A DNA stretch of 64,000 bases from Crocodylus rhombifer (GCA_038503035.1 JAVSML010019122.1:1-64000); one strand, 5' to 3'. Shown: positions 23,253 through 39,529, counted from the first letter of the stretch. The notes: generated by a model from the sequence alone, not told the origin. Program-made: numbers and translations.

Positions 23253-23350
23253 CCCCAGCTGACTTCCTGCCTTTTGGGCAGGGAGCTGGACTCAATGATC
23301 TTCTGAGGTCCCTTCTAGCCCTAATGTCTGTGAATCTATGAAATTTATGA

Positions 23351-23366
23351 ATCTTGATTTCAGTTT
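23351..23366. repeat. Target-site duplication, right copy
   Basis: atcttgatttcagttt follows the CR1 tail directly and pairs with 18870-18886. Confidence 0.7.
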
Positions 23367-23757
23367 GCTGGTCTGGGGATCATTCTGGCCTTTCCGGTTA
23401 ATTTTAATGAGATCCTCCTGAAGAGCTCTCAAGCAAGCCAGGGTGTTATCTTTTTTTCTTCAAGTAGTAACCATTCAAAGGAAGCCAGGAGAGAGAATTC
23501 CTCATCCAAATAAGAGTGTTAGCATCCTCCTTTTCCTCCATTAGGTCAACCTCCAGTCCATCAACTGAGTCCAGTTCAATCAAATTTGTTGATTCCTGTC
23601 TAATTGCCTTAATATCTGATTGGGTCGACTCCCTAGTTTCAGGAGCCCACTTACTTTTTCTTATCTTTTCCCGGTATGGTTGGACTTGCTGGTGGTCTCT
23701 CTTGTTACTGGGCCTAAGGTGGAATATTTTTACAAAGGGGTAAGCTTTCAAAAACAA
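23367..23757 (-). pseudogene. ORF1 of the interrupted LINE, upstream part
   Basis: A minus-strand frame of about 100 codons, with many Lys, Glu, Asp and Ser residues (DLMEEKEDANT, LPLNGYYLKKK), continues after a one-base shift in an A run as DNTLACLRALQEDLIKINRK up to the CR1 insertion. The charged composition and the heptad-like ALQEDL stretch suggest the coiled-coil part of a LINE ORF1. It is linked to 18004-18869 by removing the CR1. Confidence 0.5.
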
Positions 23758-23830
23758 CAGAAACCCTTGTTGGGTGAACTCCCCACTTAATCAGAGCCCT
23801 CTTTCTCCTCGTGACCAGGGACAGCTCCCC

Positions 23831-25434
23831 GCCCCTTTACGATTGATATCCCCGCAACATCCTTTACTGTTGATATGACTGATAAACTTTATCACTATAT
23901 TCCTTTTTTTACTGTGTTAATTGTGGACTTATGCATAACATTTGTATAGATTCATGATTTGATTTATGAGCATATTTGTACTTGATTATGTTAATTCTAG
24001 GAATAGGAATCATGCTTTTATAATGGTTGGCCCTATTTTATTATCATATTCTCATTTCTGTTGTTTTTGTTTAAATTTATATTATGGTTGTATGTCTGTT
24101 ATGTTGCTTTTCGGAGCATGACTTTCAGACAGAATCCTTAAAAAAATTGAATTGAAGTTTTTGTTAATATCGTTAGCTACAGACCAGAGTTTCAGTGTTA
24201 AGAAATAGAAAAATATTGATTTGTTTATTATAACATATAAAATGTAAACCATTCAAGGTCTCAAGCTACAATACTTAGAAATTACTCAAGACCAAGAGAG
24301 ATGCTTGTGAATTTGTCAGCACAGAATATGCACTAAAATGTTCATAAAAACAAGTCATTTCTATTTTTTCCTTCCATAAGGCTGTCACATTTTAGACAGC
24401 AAATTAGCATAGATAAAGGTCACTTTCATTAAAATGTATAGAATGGAAATTGAGATTTCTGTTCAGGTTGGCTATTTATATATCAGGTCAGTACACAAAT
24501 ATAAATGAGAACTCCATGTAAATTTTAAAACAAAAGTAGAAGATTGTGAGGTACATATGGTGCTTAGAGATAAGGCTAAGCTATCGCCCTTAGCTATCTA
24601 AATTATCCTTAAATCATAAGTTCATTAAAATTTTCAAGAGCATGTGATTGTTAAGGAAAGGGTAGTGCAAATGTTGTGATAGTCAACTGAGTTATCTTAC
24701 TATGAAAATATATTAAATTCTAGGTGTTGTGTTTGAATATTATTAGCTCTTTTCTTTATGGTTCAATTATTGAGACCAAGATTTGCTGCTCACCTCCAGG
24801 TTTTTTTAAGCTCCTTTGGGTGACAGAGTCACTGGTCCATGACAGCACTTGGGAGGATTATAGTTCACTAACTTTATTATGGTGACAGTTCACACCAGTT
24901 GAAAGTTTATTGTGTGTAAAGAGGTTATATGGAGTACTGTATATTCATATTTTGAAGGGAAAGCACAGCTGAGCTGTGTGATGTAAGTAAGACCAGAGTA
25001 CCTAGAATATTTACAGAAAAGGAGTCAATTTCTAGGATACAGCAGAAGGGATTCAACATTATGAAGGATGAGTTCATGCTGAAATTGTTACAGCTTCTGC
25101 TCTCTTGGGGAAAAATTCCTAATTCTTCACTTAATACATTGTGTATATTTTTAAGTGTCTTCCATTATTTTGTAAAATTTATGATTTTATGGAGACAAGA
25201 TCTCTGTTTCTCAGGAATTCATGTTATCTGTTGGTTACAACTCGTACAGAAAGAACAGTCAGGTTACACTAAACCGTTGGGTTTGGGGTTTTTTTTTAAA
25301 ACAATTATTAGTAGTTATTACAGCAACTGGCTGCAATGGTAAAAGACTGGGTTAAGTGACCTGAGATATAATAGAAACAAATATCCTTACAAGCAGAAAT
25401 GTATTTTCTTTCTTTATATGCTACTAGTAATAAT
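23831..25434. other. AT-rich unique sequence
   Basis: No coding signal or recognised repeat. An open frame near 25061-25342 has random composition. Confidence 0.45.
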
Positions 25435-25640
25435 AAATAGTACTTATCATGTGAGGATCTCAGAGATTTTACACACCTTAATTAACTGTCTCACAGCACT
25501 CTTGTGAGGCAGACATTACCCTTTTTTTATTTTTTAGGGGTCAGACAACAATTGGCTTATGTAAGGTCACATAACGAGCTAAAAGTTGGGACTAGAACCC
25601 AGGGATATTGCTTACTAGACAAATGCTGAAATTGCTAAGC
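25435..25640 (+). mobile_element. MIR-type (CORE) SINE
   Basis: Matches the MIR layout in order: a tacttatcatgtg start, ctcacagcactcttgtgagg, a decayed poly-pyrimidine stretch, taaggtcacataacgagc, and actagaacccagg. MIRs are old tRNA-derived SINEs mobilised by L2 and are widespread in amniotes. This copy is diverged, as expected. Not transcribed as a gene. Confidence 0.8.
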
Positions 25641-26187
25641 CAGGCATAGGTTTATAGCTTCCTGTGAGTTTGAGACAGTTGGAAAAATTGTTCAGAGCAG
25701 GTTTTCATTGGAATTTGATGATTTCTTAAAATCAAAATATACCACAGATAATGTTGTTTGACAGTTCCTTTGGAAATCGGTTAGGCCCTACTTTGGGTTG
25801 GGTACTGCAGGAGGGAGTTACCTGTAAGAGTCCTGCTTCATTTGTTACAGAATCTAGAAGGTATGAAGTAAACAAAGAAGGAAATTACAAGAAGGAAAAG
25901 GAGGGTCTTATGTTTAAGACAATTGAATGCTTCCCCGGAAAAATTAGTCTACCCTTGCATCGGCCACCAAGTTTGTATCTGATGTTAAGAAAGTCACTTA
26001 TGCCAAATTTTACATAGTAGGTTAAAGATTGTGAGTTCATCATTTTCTGCTGTGTGACTTGTACAAATTGGGGCCCCAGGTATCAAGTGCTAAGCCCAAT
26101 GAAAGACGTGCATGACAAACATTGTGAGCCAGGTATTAATCATCTCAGATTGGATAGTGCAGGTAACTGGGTACTTTTGACTGGGAG
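25641..26187. other. No recognised feature
   Basis: One 88-codon forward frame at 25751-26017 lacks motifs and flanking splice signals of note. Confidence 0.4.
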
Positions 26188-27185
26188 TCATAGAATCATA
26201 GAAAATTCGGGTTGGAAGGGCCCACAGGAGGTCATCTAGTCCAACCTCCTGGTCAAAGCAGGACTGTTCCCAACTAGACCATCCCAGCCGAGGCTTTGTC
26301 CAGGTGGGTCTTAAAAACCTCCAAAGATGGAGACTCCACAGCGTCTCTGGCTAGCTTGTTTCAGTGCTTTACTACCCTCCTAGTGAAAAAGTTCTTCCTA
26401 ATATCTAACCTAAACTTCTCTTACTGCAATTTGAGACCCTTGTTCTGTCACCGGCCACCACTGAGAACAGTCCAGTTCCATCCTCTTTGGAACCCCCCTC
26501 TAGCAGTTGAAGGCAGTTATTAAATTGCCCTGCAGTCTTCTCTTTTCTCTGAATTATATAAGGCTGGTTCCCTCAACCTCCCCTCGTAAGTCATGTTCCC
26601 CAGCCCCGTAACCATTTTTGTTGCCTTCTGCTTATTAGCCTTCTTTGCAGCAAGGGCAAACTCTTGGCTCATAGTCAGCTTATTGTCCACTGTAACCCCC
26701 AGGTCCTTTTCTGCAAAGCTGCTCCTTAGCCAAGTCCCCAGCCTGTATTGGTGCGTGAGATTATTCTGTCCTAAATGTAGGACTCTGCACTTGTTCTTAT
26801 TGAACTTCATGAGATTTCTTTTTGTCCAATCCTCCAACTTGTTAAGGTCTGTCTGAATCCTAGGCCTACCCTCCAGTGTATCTACTACTCCACCCAGCTT
26901 GGTGTCATCTGTAAACTTGCTGAGGGTGCACTCTATCCTATCTTCCTGATTTTTGATGAATATATATTGAACAAAGACAGCCCCAGGACTGACCCCAGGG
27001 GCACTCCACTTGATATCAGCTGCCAGCCTGACACAAGTCATTGACTACTACCAGTTAAGACTGACAGCCCTGCCAGTTTTCTATCCACCTGACAATCCAT
27101 TCATCCAACCCATTCGTCCATAGTTTGGTTGTGAGAATGTTGTGGGAGACTGTACCAAGAGCTTTTCAAGAGACCAGGCTTACTC
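26188..27185 (-). mobile_element. CR1 LINE 3' part with internal deletion
   Basis: The tail tcatagaatcatagaaaattcggg is at the left. Minus-strand 26520-27041 gives ECTLSKFTDDTKLGGVVDT, then NKNKCRVLHLGQNNL and AEKDLGVTVDNKL. It then jumps from AAKKAN straight to TKMVTGLGNMTYEGRL, showing a deletion inside the RT C-terminal half. The catalytic box is FTDD. It belongs to the same tail group as 5026-6130, which differs from the 18887-23350 group. Confidence 0.9.
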
Positions 27186-29424
27186 TCTGTGCGTCATCTC
27201 CCTGTTTTACACATGGAATAATGCAACTCCTTACCTCACAGGTGTTTTGCAAAGATAAATTAATTTGTTTGAAGCACTCAGATACTAAAGCAATGAGCAG
27301 CAAAGAAAATCTCAGGAGAAAATTAATAATTCTGTCTTCAGAGCCAGCTTTGAGCAGTGTACTGTGAAAAAGAAACAAGGCTACATACAGAAAATGAGGA
27401 TAAAACAAAATATTGAATTGCTGCACATCACACTACACTGTCCATTCTGTATATTGAATGAGGCAAGGATACTAAAGACAAAATTATAAGTACTTGTGTA
27501 ATTAGCAAGATGAAAAAGGCTTTGTGTCATGGGCTGTTGCCAGAGATGTGAGCTTCCACAACTATCGTTCAATAGGAGTGAGGGCAAACAGTCTCATGAA
27601 TTTTAAGATGAACTTTTAAAATTACAGTGCTCTTACATACCGCTCGTATTTATTGCATCACCTTTGGTTGTACAGTCCTACATGTTTGCTTTATCTATTA
27701 TACCAGTTTGTACTGGTTTTGCCTTCTTGAATAAATTCCAAATATTCTGATGCACTCTGGTGCTTTCCACACAACTTCAGACTTGCAGGTTTTAACTCTT
27801 AACTGCTCTTGACCTGCCTTATAGCCTGCACCTATATTTGAAAATTTGTATATCACCAAGAACAATATGTTTGTTTATAAATTGGGATGCCACTGTAACC
27901 AAGAAATTCAGAAGGAACTAGTGTTAGTTTTGAGCTTTCTCTACATAAATATTTTACTGGCTAAGGCTATTCCTATTGGTATGTCTTTGCTTTGTGTCCA
28001 CTCCTGTTCTATGAGATTCAATAGGGGAAAAGTTCTGTCAGCTTTAGTTGCAAATGGGTTCTAGTTTGCTTTAGCCTGTTTAATCTTCTAATTATATTCT
28101 CTTTTATACTATAAAACGATGCATATTTTAGCTATTATTCATTTGCATGTTCATATCTCTCTCCCTTTTATTTGATAATTTCTTAGAGCAAAAAAATTTA
28201 CTTTAAATTTCCAGAATATCATTGCCTTGGTAATGAATAATCTTCTCATTTTAACACATTCATATTGTTACCTTTTATTAACACCTTTATTTAATATTAT
28301 CTTAGGGAAAATGAAATATTTCACAGCTCTCATTTAGTTTGAGTGTGAGTTTTAATGGCATCTGTTCATTATGACTTCATTTTATTTGATTTATGTATTT
28401 GTTAATAAAAGACAAAATCTGCACATAGTGTATTTAGATGTCATGCTGGCCTCAAAGAATAACAACATTAAAGAACCTTAACTAATATTTTAGAGGAGAT
28501 CTATTTAGTGTTCTCTTTTGCAATGGTAATCTTTCATATTAATTTAAATATGATGGCGCAGTAACTGAAAGGACACAGCGGCACCATGTTGAAGATCTTG
28601 GCATGAGGATTTCTGTCCTTTGGTCATTGATCCACTACTGGTGATAGAGTTCTTAATACACTTAGAGCAATGCCAAATAAGAGTCCATGATCTTATTAAA
28701 GCATGCCATTTACCAAGCTTGGTTCCAAACTTAAACTTGTCTGTTCTTTTCAAGTAACTTTGTGCCACTTTATGATTTTATTTTGAAAGCTGTCTGAATT
28801 TTCTTTATATAGTTTAGTTCAAAATGCAGTCATGTCTAGCTCAGTTCTGAGTTTTTTGGGTCAAATTCAAAGCAAAAATTTGGGGAAACCATATTCATAG
28901 CATCAGTGCCATGGGAGGGTTTCAGAAAGATGAAAAGTACTATTTCAGTAGCCTACTGCTTTTTTTAGGTACTAGCCTCCTCACTCAGGTTTCTTTGTGG
29001 TTTGGTTTCACAACATGTTGAAAATGTTTGACTTCCATAAGATTCTCCTCTTCTTTCAAGAAAATGATAATGAAGGAAAACTAGCATAAATTGCTGCATA
29101 CAAAAACTGAGCTTCTTGCCTCACTACCAGTTAGGGCGTCTCTAGAGGTAGCCAGCTATAAAGCCATGCAAGTAATTCGGTTTTTCTGCATTGTTGGCTA
29201 AACAGGAACAATTAAAAAAAAAAAAGAAATAATTTCAGGTCAGTTCAGACCAAAATATCAAACATTTTTCAGTTGAATTAAACATTTTAATTTGATTTTG
29301 GTCTTTATAAAGCCATTTGAAACCCATTTTAAAATGTTTGCATTTTTTAAAATGAAGGCATTTAAAAATGAAAAGGGCAAAACACTTTGACATTTAAAAA
29401 AATGTTCCCCCTTTTTGATTAAAA
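27186..29424. other. AT-rich unique sequence
   Basis: No gene or named repeat seen. Frames at 27846-28064 and 28544-28768 have no recognisable motif. Confidence 0.45.
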
Positions 29425-29757
29425 TTATTCACCAGTGTGAGAGGGGAGGAGAGAGCCCGCCCCCCCCCCCCCCCCCGACATGCTCTGATACTCACTGCAG
29501 GTGCAGCAAGGAGCTGGGTAGAGACACCAGAACAAGGAGAACAGGTGCGGCAGTTTCGGTGCTGCCTGATCCTCCAAACTGGGGGGGATGAGGGGCATAG
29601 CTGGAGAGAAGCATGAGCTGCTCAAAAGGCAACTGAAGACTCGGCTGGGAGGCTGGGAGGGAGAGAGCTGGGCATCGTTGGGGAGATGCCGGCAGGAGAC
29701 CTGGGGAGTCCAAGCCATGGGAGCAGAGGGGAAGAGCCAAGCAGCAGTGGGCAGATG
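29425..29757. repeat. GC-rich insert with 17-bp C run
   Basis: Begins with a C homopolymer (about 29460-29476). The rest is GC-rich and purine-rich, abuts the truncated end of a CR1 at 29758, and has antisense open frames only. Family not recognised. Confidence 0.4.
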
Positions 29758-30240
29758 CTATGATAATTCTCTCAAAAAGCTTACCCAGGATCAAGGTAAG
29801 ACTAACTGGCCTGTAGTTCCCCCGGTCCTCCTTCCTCCCTAATTTGAAGATGGGAACCACACTGGCCCTCTTCCAGTCCTCTGGCACCACACCAGAGCAC
29901 CATGAGTGCTCATAAAGCCGTGCCAGGGGTCCTGCAATGACCTCTGCTATTTCCCTCAGCACTCTGGGGTGGAGATCATCCAGACCAGCTGATTTAAATA
30001 TGTCCAGTCCCTCCAGAAGTTCCCTGACTAGATCCTCCCTGACCCTTGGCCTAGGTGCACCTCCCCTGGGACCTAAGCGGGGCCAGTGGGGGGGGGGCTG
30101 ATCCGGTCCCTGCTGGCAACAGATGGGACCCTCTGTACCTCAGGATGGAGTTGCCTATGACGATTTGTGTCACTGTCCTCTTCATTCTCCCTGTCCACTC
30201 CCCTCCCAGGGGTTTTTGAATAGCCTGTGCCAAGTGTCTC
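29758..30240 (-). mobile_element. Rearranged CR1 fragment (ORF1 piece joined to RT linker)
   Basis: Minus-strand 29758-30104 encodes the RT entry region of the second CR1 group: LREIAEVIAGPLARLYEHSW, CSGVVPEDWKRASVVPIFK, NYRPVSLTLILGKLFERII. Just upstream (30104-30200) lies TQIVIGNSILRY, followed in shifted frame by the cagagggtcccatctg stretch. This corresponds to the start of the ORF1 esterase domain (VVGDSILRGTEG in the full-length copy). The whole endonuclease is missing between them. The join lies at gcagggacc, a sequence likely shared by both parents. The nucleophile block reads GNS instead of GDS. A further open frame at 30328-30567 may belong to the same element but is not recognised. 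Confidence 0.7.
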
Positions 30241-30937
30241 TTTTCCAGGTGGAATTGGCTGCATCAAAGATATGGTGAGCCACTGCATTGCATATGCACC
30301 ATCTTCCTTTTCACTCCTACAGCTGAGCTACTCCTTTCTTTCCCATTTCAAATCATTCTGTTTCTTCACCAGCCCTAAATATCTGGCAAAACTCACCAAA
30401 TTGGGCCCCAAACAGTTCATCCAGAATCCCTCTGTTAGCCCCTCTCTCAGCCTGTTGCATATGATTAGTGTAGCTCCACCCTCCATGAGATGGAGCCGGG
30501 CCAGGTTGCCCTGTACCTCATCTGCATATAAATTTCTAGAAGATCCCAGGACTTGTGACAAAAACACTCAGTTCCAGTCATGAGTGGTGGTCTATGAGTC
30601 ATGAATGGATCCATTGTTGGGGTATCTGGAGTACACAAACACACTGAGCAGTGCGGAGCTGTGGGGTCACCTTGGCTTGGAATGCTGTTGACTGTACTGG
30701 GGCCCAGTCCAATGAACTGTATTATAAATCATGAGCCTTTGGCTTTGGATTAATATCATGCGTAAGATTGAGTGTAGGGAGTATCTGTAGTCCTGGACTA
30801 AAGAGTCTTGGATGGAGGATGCTTGCCTGTAGTATCTGGGGGCATCCGAACTCCAAGACCTCTGGGCTTGGTCCTGCATGTAGAATGCCTGCCAATGGAT
30901 TTGGGAGTATCTGAAGTCCCAGGGTGATAGGTCTGGG

Positions 30938-31025
30938 ATTTCATAGACATTAGAGCTAGAAGGGACCTCAGAAGATCATCAAGTCTAGCCCCATGCCCAA
31001 AGGGCAGGAATTCAGCTGGGGTTAT
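30938..31025 (-). mobile_element. CR1 3' tail fragment
   Basis: About 90 bp of tail only: ttcatagacattagagctag, then gggacctcagaagatcatc and cccaaagggcaggaa. Severely 5'-truncated insertion. Confidence 0.85.
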
Positions 31026-32099
31026 AGATCAAATGGAGGATGCTCACTGGCTGTAGTGCCATACATGATGCCTAGAAACATTGAATTCTGCCTGCTCAAT
31101 TGATATGTTTTTTGGAATGATTGAGTTCTGCTCAGTCGACATAATTTGGAACTGATTTGGCTAATTTGGTCTGGAACACTAAATATATAAGAAGTGGGCA
31201 TGTTGCACATTCATTAATGTCTAGTAGTTACGGTGCTATTAGTTTACTACTTGCATAATGAAGTACTAACTAAATATGCATTAATGACAGTTTCTTTGCA
31301 ATAGTGCTGATGCACAGTTTTTCCATGACTGTTACTGTGCAGTAGCTTATTAGCACAGTTTTGACAAGCATGCTACTGTGTAGTATTAGTATATAGGCTA
31401 CCACGCAATAAGTATCTTCTGGAGATGTGCCCAGTTTGTACTATATATAAGTAGGTACAAATGCGCTGCTTAAACATGTGTTTTTGGAATACCTGTGCCA
31501 CTATTTGTAGCAGTTTCAAAAAAGGTAAAATGCATCAATTACTGGAGGTATGTTTAATTGCAAGATCAGTATTTTCAAATTTGCCCTTTACTTCCATGTG
31601 CTATGGGAGAGTAGGGTCTGGCAGTAAGGAGTGGTGGAAGGGACTGCAGGGAGAAGAAATTATGGGGAGGGGGAGCTATTTGACCCCCCCCCCCAATTGT
31701 TTTTCCTTCTTTAGGACTGGGAGGGGGACATATTCAAGGCAGACCTTCAATAATTCAATTCTATACCTGGAATATAATAACAAATATATGTTTTCCATAT
31801 ATAGGATCTGATTATTGGGTTGAGTCTTATATTCAGAGTCATCTTGTAGTCAAGTAAATACAGTAATTCATTTTCTACCATTTCTACATTCTGTACAGAA
31901 TAATATTGTTGTTATTGCTTTATCTCTTAGCGCACATTTTGATTCTTTGTGTTTAATTAGCTACTGCAGTTTGTATTTTTTAAAGCCAACTGCTTAAGGT
32001 CCTTAAGCAAACTTAATCATTCAAGATCTGGAATTCTGTCTGTTGTCCATCTCTGTTATAGAGAAGATGTGTATTATTTGTACTCTAGTTATGCCTGGG

Positions 32100-32345
32100 A
32101 GCCCCAAATGAGCCAGGAACCTTATGGTAGATGTTGTTCAAATGCTTAATGAGATACTATCTTTGTCCTGAAAAGCTCTTAGATAGAATGGGGAAAGGAA
32201 AGTAAATGTACAATTCACAGTCCTTGCACAACTTTGCATGGCAGGTGACTAGCACAGCCAGTGTTAGGACAGAGTTGATTTTACTCCCAGTCTGTCATCC
32301 TAGCCACTAGAACTCATGGACCTTCAAGTTCATGAAACTGAAGAG
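32100..32345 (+). mobile_element. Old SINE-like repeat
   Basis: The order of blocks matches a common amniote SINE/LINE 3' layout: gtagatgttgttcaaatgc, ctttgtcctgaaaagctctt, then gcatggcaggtga and gtcatcctagccactag. Diverged, and the exact family is not determined. Confidence 0.4.
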
Positions 32346-33474
32346 TTCAGATTTAGTTTTCAGCCCATTGAAAGATCAGAATCATAGAAATTAATGGTAC
32401 GAAATACCAGATAAACTAAACTCAGTTAGCAATTTCAAGCAAAAGCATTTTTTCCCTCTCCATTCTTTTTTTCTAGTCTTGATAGTTCTCTTCCACTATA
32501 CTTTCTTGCTGGACTCCTTTCTCTTTTCCACTCCCAGGACAATGCTATGTATATAGTTTCCCTACTATATATGGTCAGCAACAAAGCTCACACGATGTTT
32601 ATCTGTGGATTTGTCAACATTTTACAAAAATTTTGGCCTGGAGTAATTTATGATCTCTAAATATCCTTTCCAAATATTGGCAACTGCCAACACAGTGGGT
32701 AAGTTCTACAGGAATCCACATCTAGCAGTTCTATATGGAACAGAGTGTTTTATTTTGTGGGCAAATCTCATAAATCATAATTGGGATGTTAAACTTACAA
32801 GCTGAGGGATTTTGACCCATTTTCAACCCTTGTATTATTGATTTAAGAGGACATCTACACTGAGATATTATTAAGATCTATGCTAGAGGAAAATCAGTGG
32901 AATGTGGAACAGTTATCTTTCCCTGAGCTGCCCCTTTGGTCCTGAGGTGTTAAAGCTAGAGCAGCATCTTTTTCTTTAAGGCTCTTGCCATAGCTGGACA
33001 AGATTTGGGCAAACCTGGACACGTGAAAAAAATTCAACATTCATAACATATTTAAATACATGTTAAATATGCTGAAGTTCCTCATGCTCTTTCTTCTCAG
33101 AGGATTCTTTTCATTATTTGCTTATGCAAGTGGTCTTGATCACTTCTGCCCAGTAGCTCCCATCCAATGTATTTTCTTGCAGTGTATTTAAGGAAGTGTA
33201 ACTGCAGCTAAAGTCTTTCTAATGTGTACTATACATTTTCAAAGATAACTTGAAGTACAAGTTATATTTTTGGATAAGGGCCACCTGTGTATCCAGTACT
33301 CATGCTACTGTGTCCTTTGTCCTATAAACTTCGCTGGAATTACTCATGTCAGTAATGTTCACCAATGTGAGTAAAGGCTGTGCAGTTGTTTTGATCTGTA
33401 ATATTCTCAAAATAGTTTTAAAAAATGGTGCATCAGGCATGGGGAAAAATGGGCTATCTTTAGTATAAACTAAA

Positions 33475-33660
33475 ATGGAAAATGAAAAAGCAGATCACAA
33501 AATGCATGAGGCTGCCCAAGCAATGGAAACAAGGCATTCTTACCTAAGAGTTATCCAGGTATGGAACAAACTTCCAGAAGAAATTAGACAGCTTACCATC
33601 CATAGGAAAAACTGCAGAATTTTCCTCTTTGTAAAGGCCCTGGTGCCATACAAATAATAG
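33475..33660 (+). pseudogene. LINE ORF2 C-terminal fragment
   Basis: A 60-codon frame contains VIQVWNKLPEEIRQL followed by a basic, aromatic stretch ending FLFVKAL. This matches the W-N-x-LP-x-E-I/V block at the C-terminal end of L2- and CR1-like reverse transcriptases. No other part of the element is recognisable nearby. Confidence 0.5.
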
Positions 33661-34069
33661 CTTCTTCACCTGAAAACCTACATCCTACCCCAAGAAGAGT
33701 TGTGCCTTCGGAAAGGGAAAGATACCATGAGTGGATGCAATGAATCCAATCTGGACTTGTCCGTTCCTATTGCTTTTACATGAAAGGTTCTTGGATACTA
33801 TGGCAGCATAAAATCTAAAATATATACAATCTACAATCTAAAATAACTTATCAATAGAGTTTTGTCTTTCAGGTCATTTTACAAATATATTTTACTATAT
33901 GGTGAAGCCTAACAAGCAGGTTTTTCAGAGGATCTTCAAAAATATGTCTGTACTGTATTCTTCATGTGCATTTTTTGCATGAACAAAACAAGTAATTCCC
34001 TGTACTTGTTGAAAAGGTATAATTTTTTTGGCCGTACAATGGCAGCTGTAATTCTAAAGTCAGCACCAT

Positions 34070-34186
34070 TTTAATCCAGAGGTAGTTAGCCATGTCTGTC
34101 TGAAATCAAGTAGTAGATAGGGTATCTGATTAAATAAGTTGTTGCCTGTGAAGGCTTATACCTTTTTGAACTAGTCTCTAAAGGTG
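34070..34186. repeat. Dispersed repeat fragment (host of the next MITE)
   Basis: Contains ggtagttagccatgtctgtc, gttgcctgtgaaggcttata and ctagtctctaaaggtg. I recognise this as part of a repeat common in reptile genomes, but cannot name its class. The sequence seems to resume after the MITE at tcaccgtgccc. Confidence 0.4.
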
Positions 34187-34492
34187 TTTATACATGAGCT
34201 CTGGGTGGTAGGCGGGGCCTCTCTAAAGCACCCAGAGCAGCTCTAACTAAAGCATCTACAGCATCATGTGTATCAGCATCTCCATGCTGAAAAATGGTGG
34301 CAGGGGAGCTCGCTGAACAAGCTTTAGTTAAAGCGCCCTGCTGCCATTTTTTAGCATAGGGATGCTGACGCACATGATGCTGGAGTCTGCTGTAGTGCGG
34401 TAATTATTCCCACATTCCAGCAGACAAGTCTGCTCTTATGCACTGTGTTTACAGCGCATCAGAGTAGCCTTGATGTACATGTGTAGGAGCCC
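34187..34492. mobile_element. Hairpin MITE, copy 1
   Basis: The ends are tttatacatgagct and the reverse complement gggctcctacacatgt. The flanks taaaggtg and taaggtgt resemble an 8-bp target duplication. Inside, arms of about 48 bp at 34262-34310 and 34332-34379 are inverted repeats with a 21-nt loop, followed by a second stem built on gtctgctg / cagcagac. The same interior is found at 43765-44045. Confidence 0.65.
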
Positions 34493-38680
<4,188 letters not shown>

Positions 38681-38952
38681 GGCTGCCCATACACATACGG
38701 CAGGGTGGGAGGCATTTTAATTAGCACATGTCCTGGAGATGCACTCTAATTAAAACGTTTTGGGGTTGCATGTATTGAACTGCCATGCATTTAAAAATTG
38801 CCATGGGATGCTTTATCTAAATCTCATCAAATGAGGTTTGACAAACTGCACCGTGGCCCTTTTAAAATACACAGAGACTTAATCCACATGATGCTGCAGT
38901 GACTCTGGAGCATTCTAATCAGAATGCCAAGGAGCACGTGTATAGGCAGTCC
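38681..38952. mobile_element. MITE with about 17-bp terminal inverted repeats
   Basis: The left end ggctgcccatacacatac pairs with the reverse complement of the right end, ggactgcctatacacgtg. The 272-bp interior contains gctgcagtgactctggagc, which recalls the hairpin MITE copies at 34187 and 43765, but most of the interior is different. No clear target duplication. Confidence 0.6.
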
Positions 38953-39529
38953 AACTGTCCTTTTTTGAGGGGAAAAAAAAAGAAAGCACTTTTCCCCACG
39001 GAGATTGTCTAACACTCTATTCAGAAAAGACAATGCCAGCCTATCACCTTTATTTTTATTTCTGCACTAACGATATATTAGGCTCCCAAGAAATAAGTAA
39101 ACCTAATACATGTTAAAGGACGTGTCTACATAATGACGTTCGTATGCTTGGTTGGGCTCTTCCTAAATTCATCCTGCTTGCACCCTCACATGAATGTTCC
39201 CAATCTGGAAGTATGCTGATGAGGCCACTCCAGGGTCCTCTCCACTGGCTGCTCTCAAGAACGTTGGAGGCCAAACCCTAGTAAGAAGCTGTAGAGAGGT
39301 GCCCAGGAGCAGTTATGGTGAGATATTTTTGTGTTTGAAGAACATGCGAGAGTGCATGGGTCATACTTGGTAACGTGCCAGCCAAGACTTGCTGCTACCA
39401 CAATAGAGACATGCCCCAAATCAATTTTAGGCAACATGTAAAAGTAATTCTGTTGAAATACATCTTGGAGTCTGGATTTGGATATGGACAGAGATCTCTA
39501 ATGTTAGAACCATATTACCATGGGCAGCT

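Larger units (their letters stand above)
18887..23350 (+). mobile_element. Full-length CR1 LINE (about 4.46 kb)
   Basis: The element runs from a GC-rich 5' region (18887-19391) through ORF1 (19392-20369) and ORF2 (20414-23252) to a CR1 3' tail ending ctgtgaatctatgaaatttatga. It is flanked by 16-17-bp direct repeats, so both ends are defined and the copy is not 5'-truncated, which is rare for LINEs. It sits inside another retroelement, which makes it the younger of the two. Its own ORFs carry several disabling changes, so it is not active now. Confidence 0.92.
17100..23830 (-). mobile_element. Endonuclease-bearing LINE of uncertain clade, interrupted by CR1
   Basis: The two flanks of the CR1 at 18887-23350 carry one minus-strand retroelement. 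23367-23757 holds the start of its ORF1, 18004-18869 the rest of ORF1, and 17115-17945 an apurinic/apyrimidinic-type endonuclease. Downstream reverse transcriptase is not visible, because the element stops near 17100 soon after the endonuclease. The endonuclease differs clearly from that of the CR1 copies here. Clades with this domain plan include Ingi/Vingi, L2 and I, and I cannot assign it without a tree. The 5' limit at 23830 is approximate. Confidence 0.7.

Noticed and set aside
31194..31434. Possible MITE with gggcatgttgc / gggcacatctcc ends
   Set aside because: The terminal match is too weak to define an element. The inner gcacagt stems only suggest kinship with 1630-1808.
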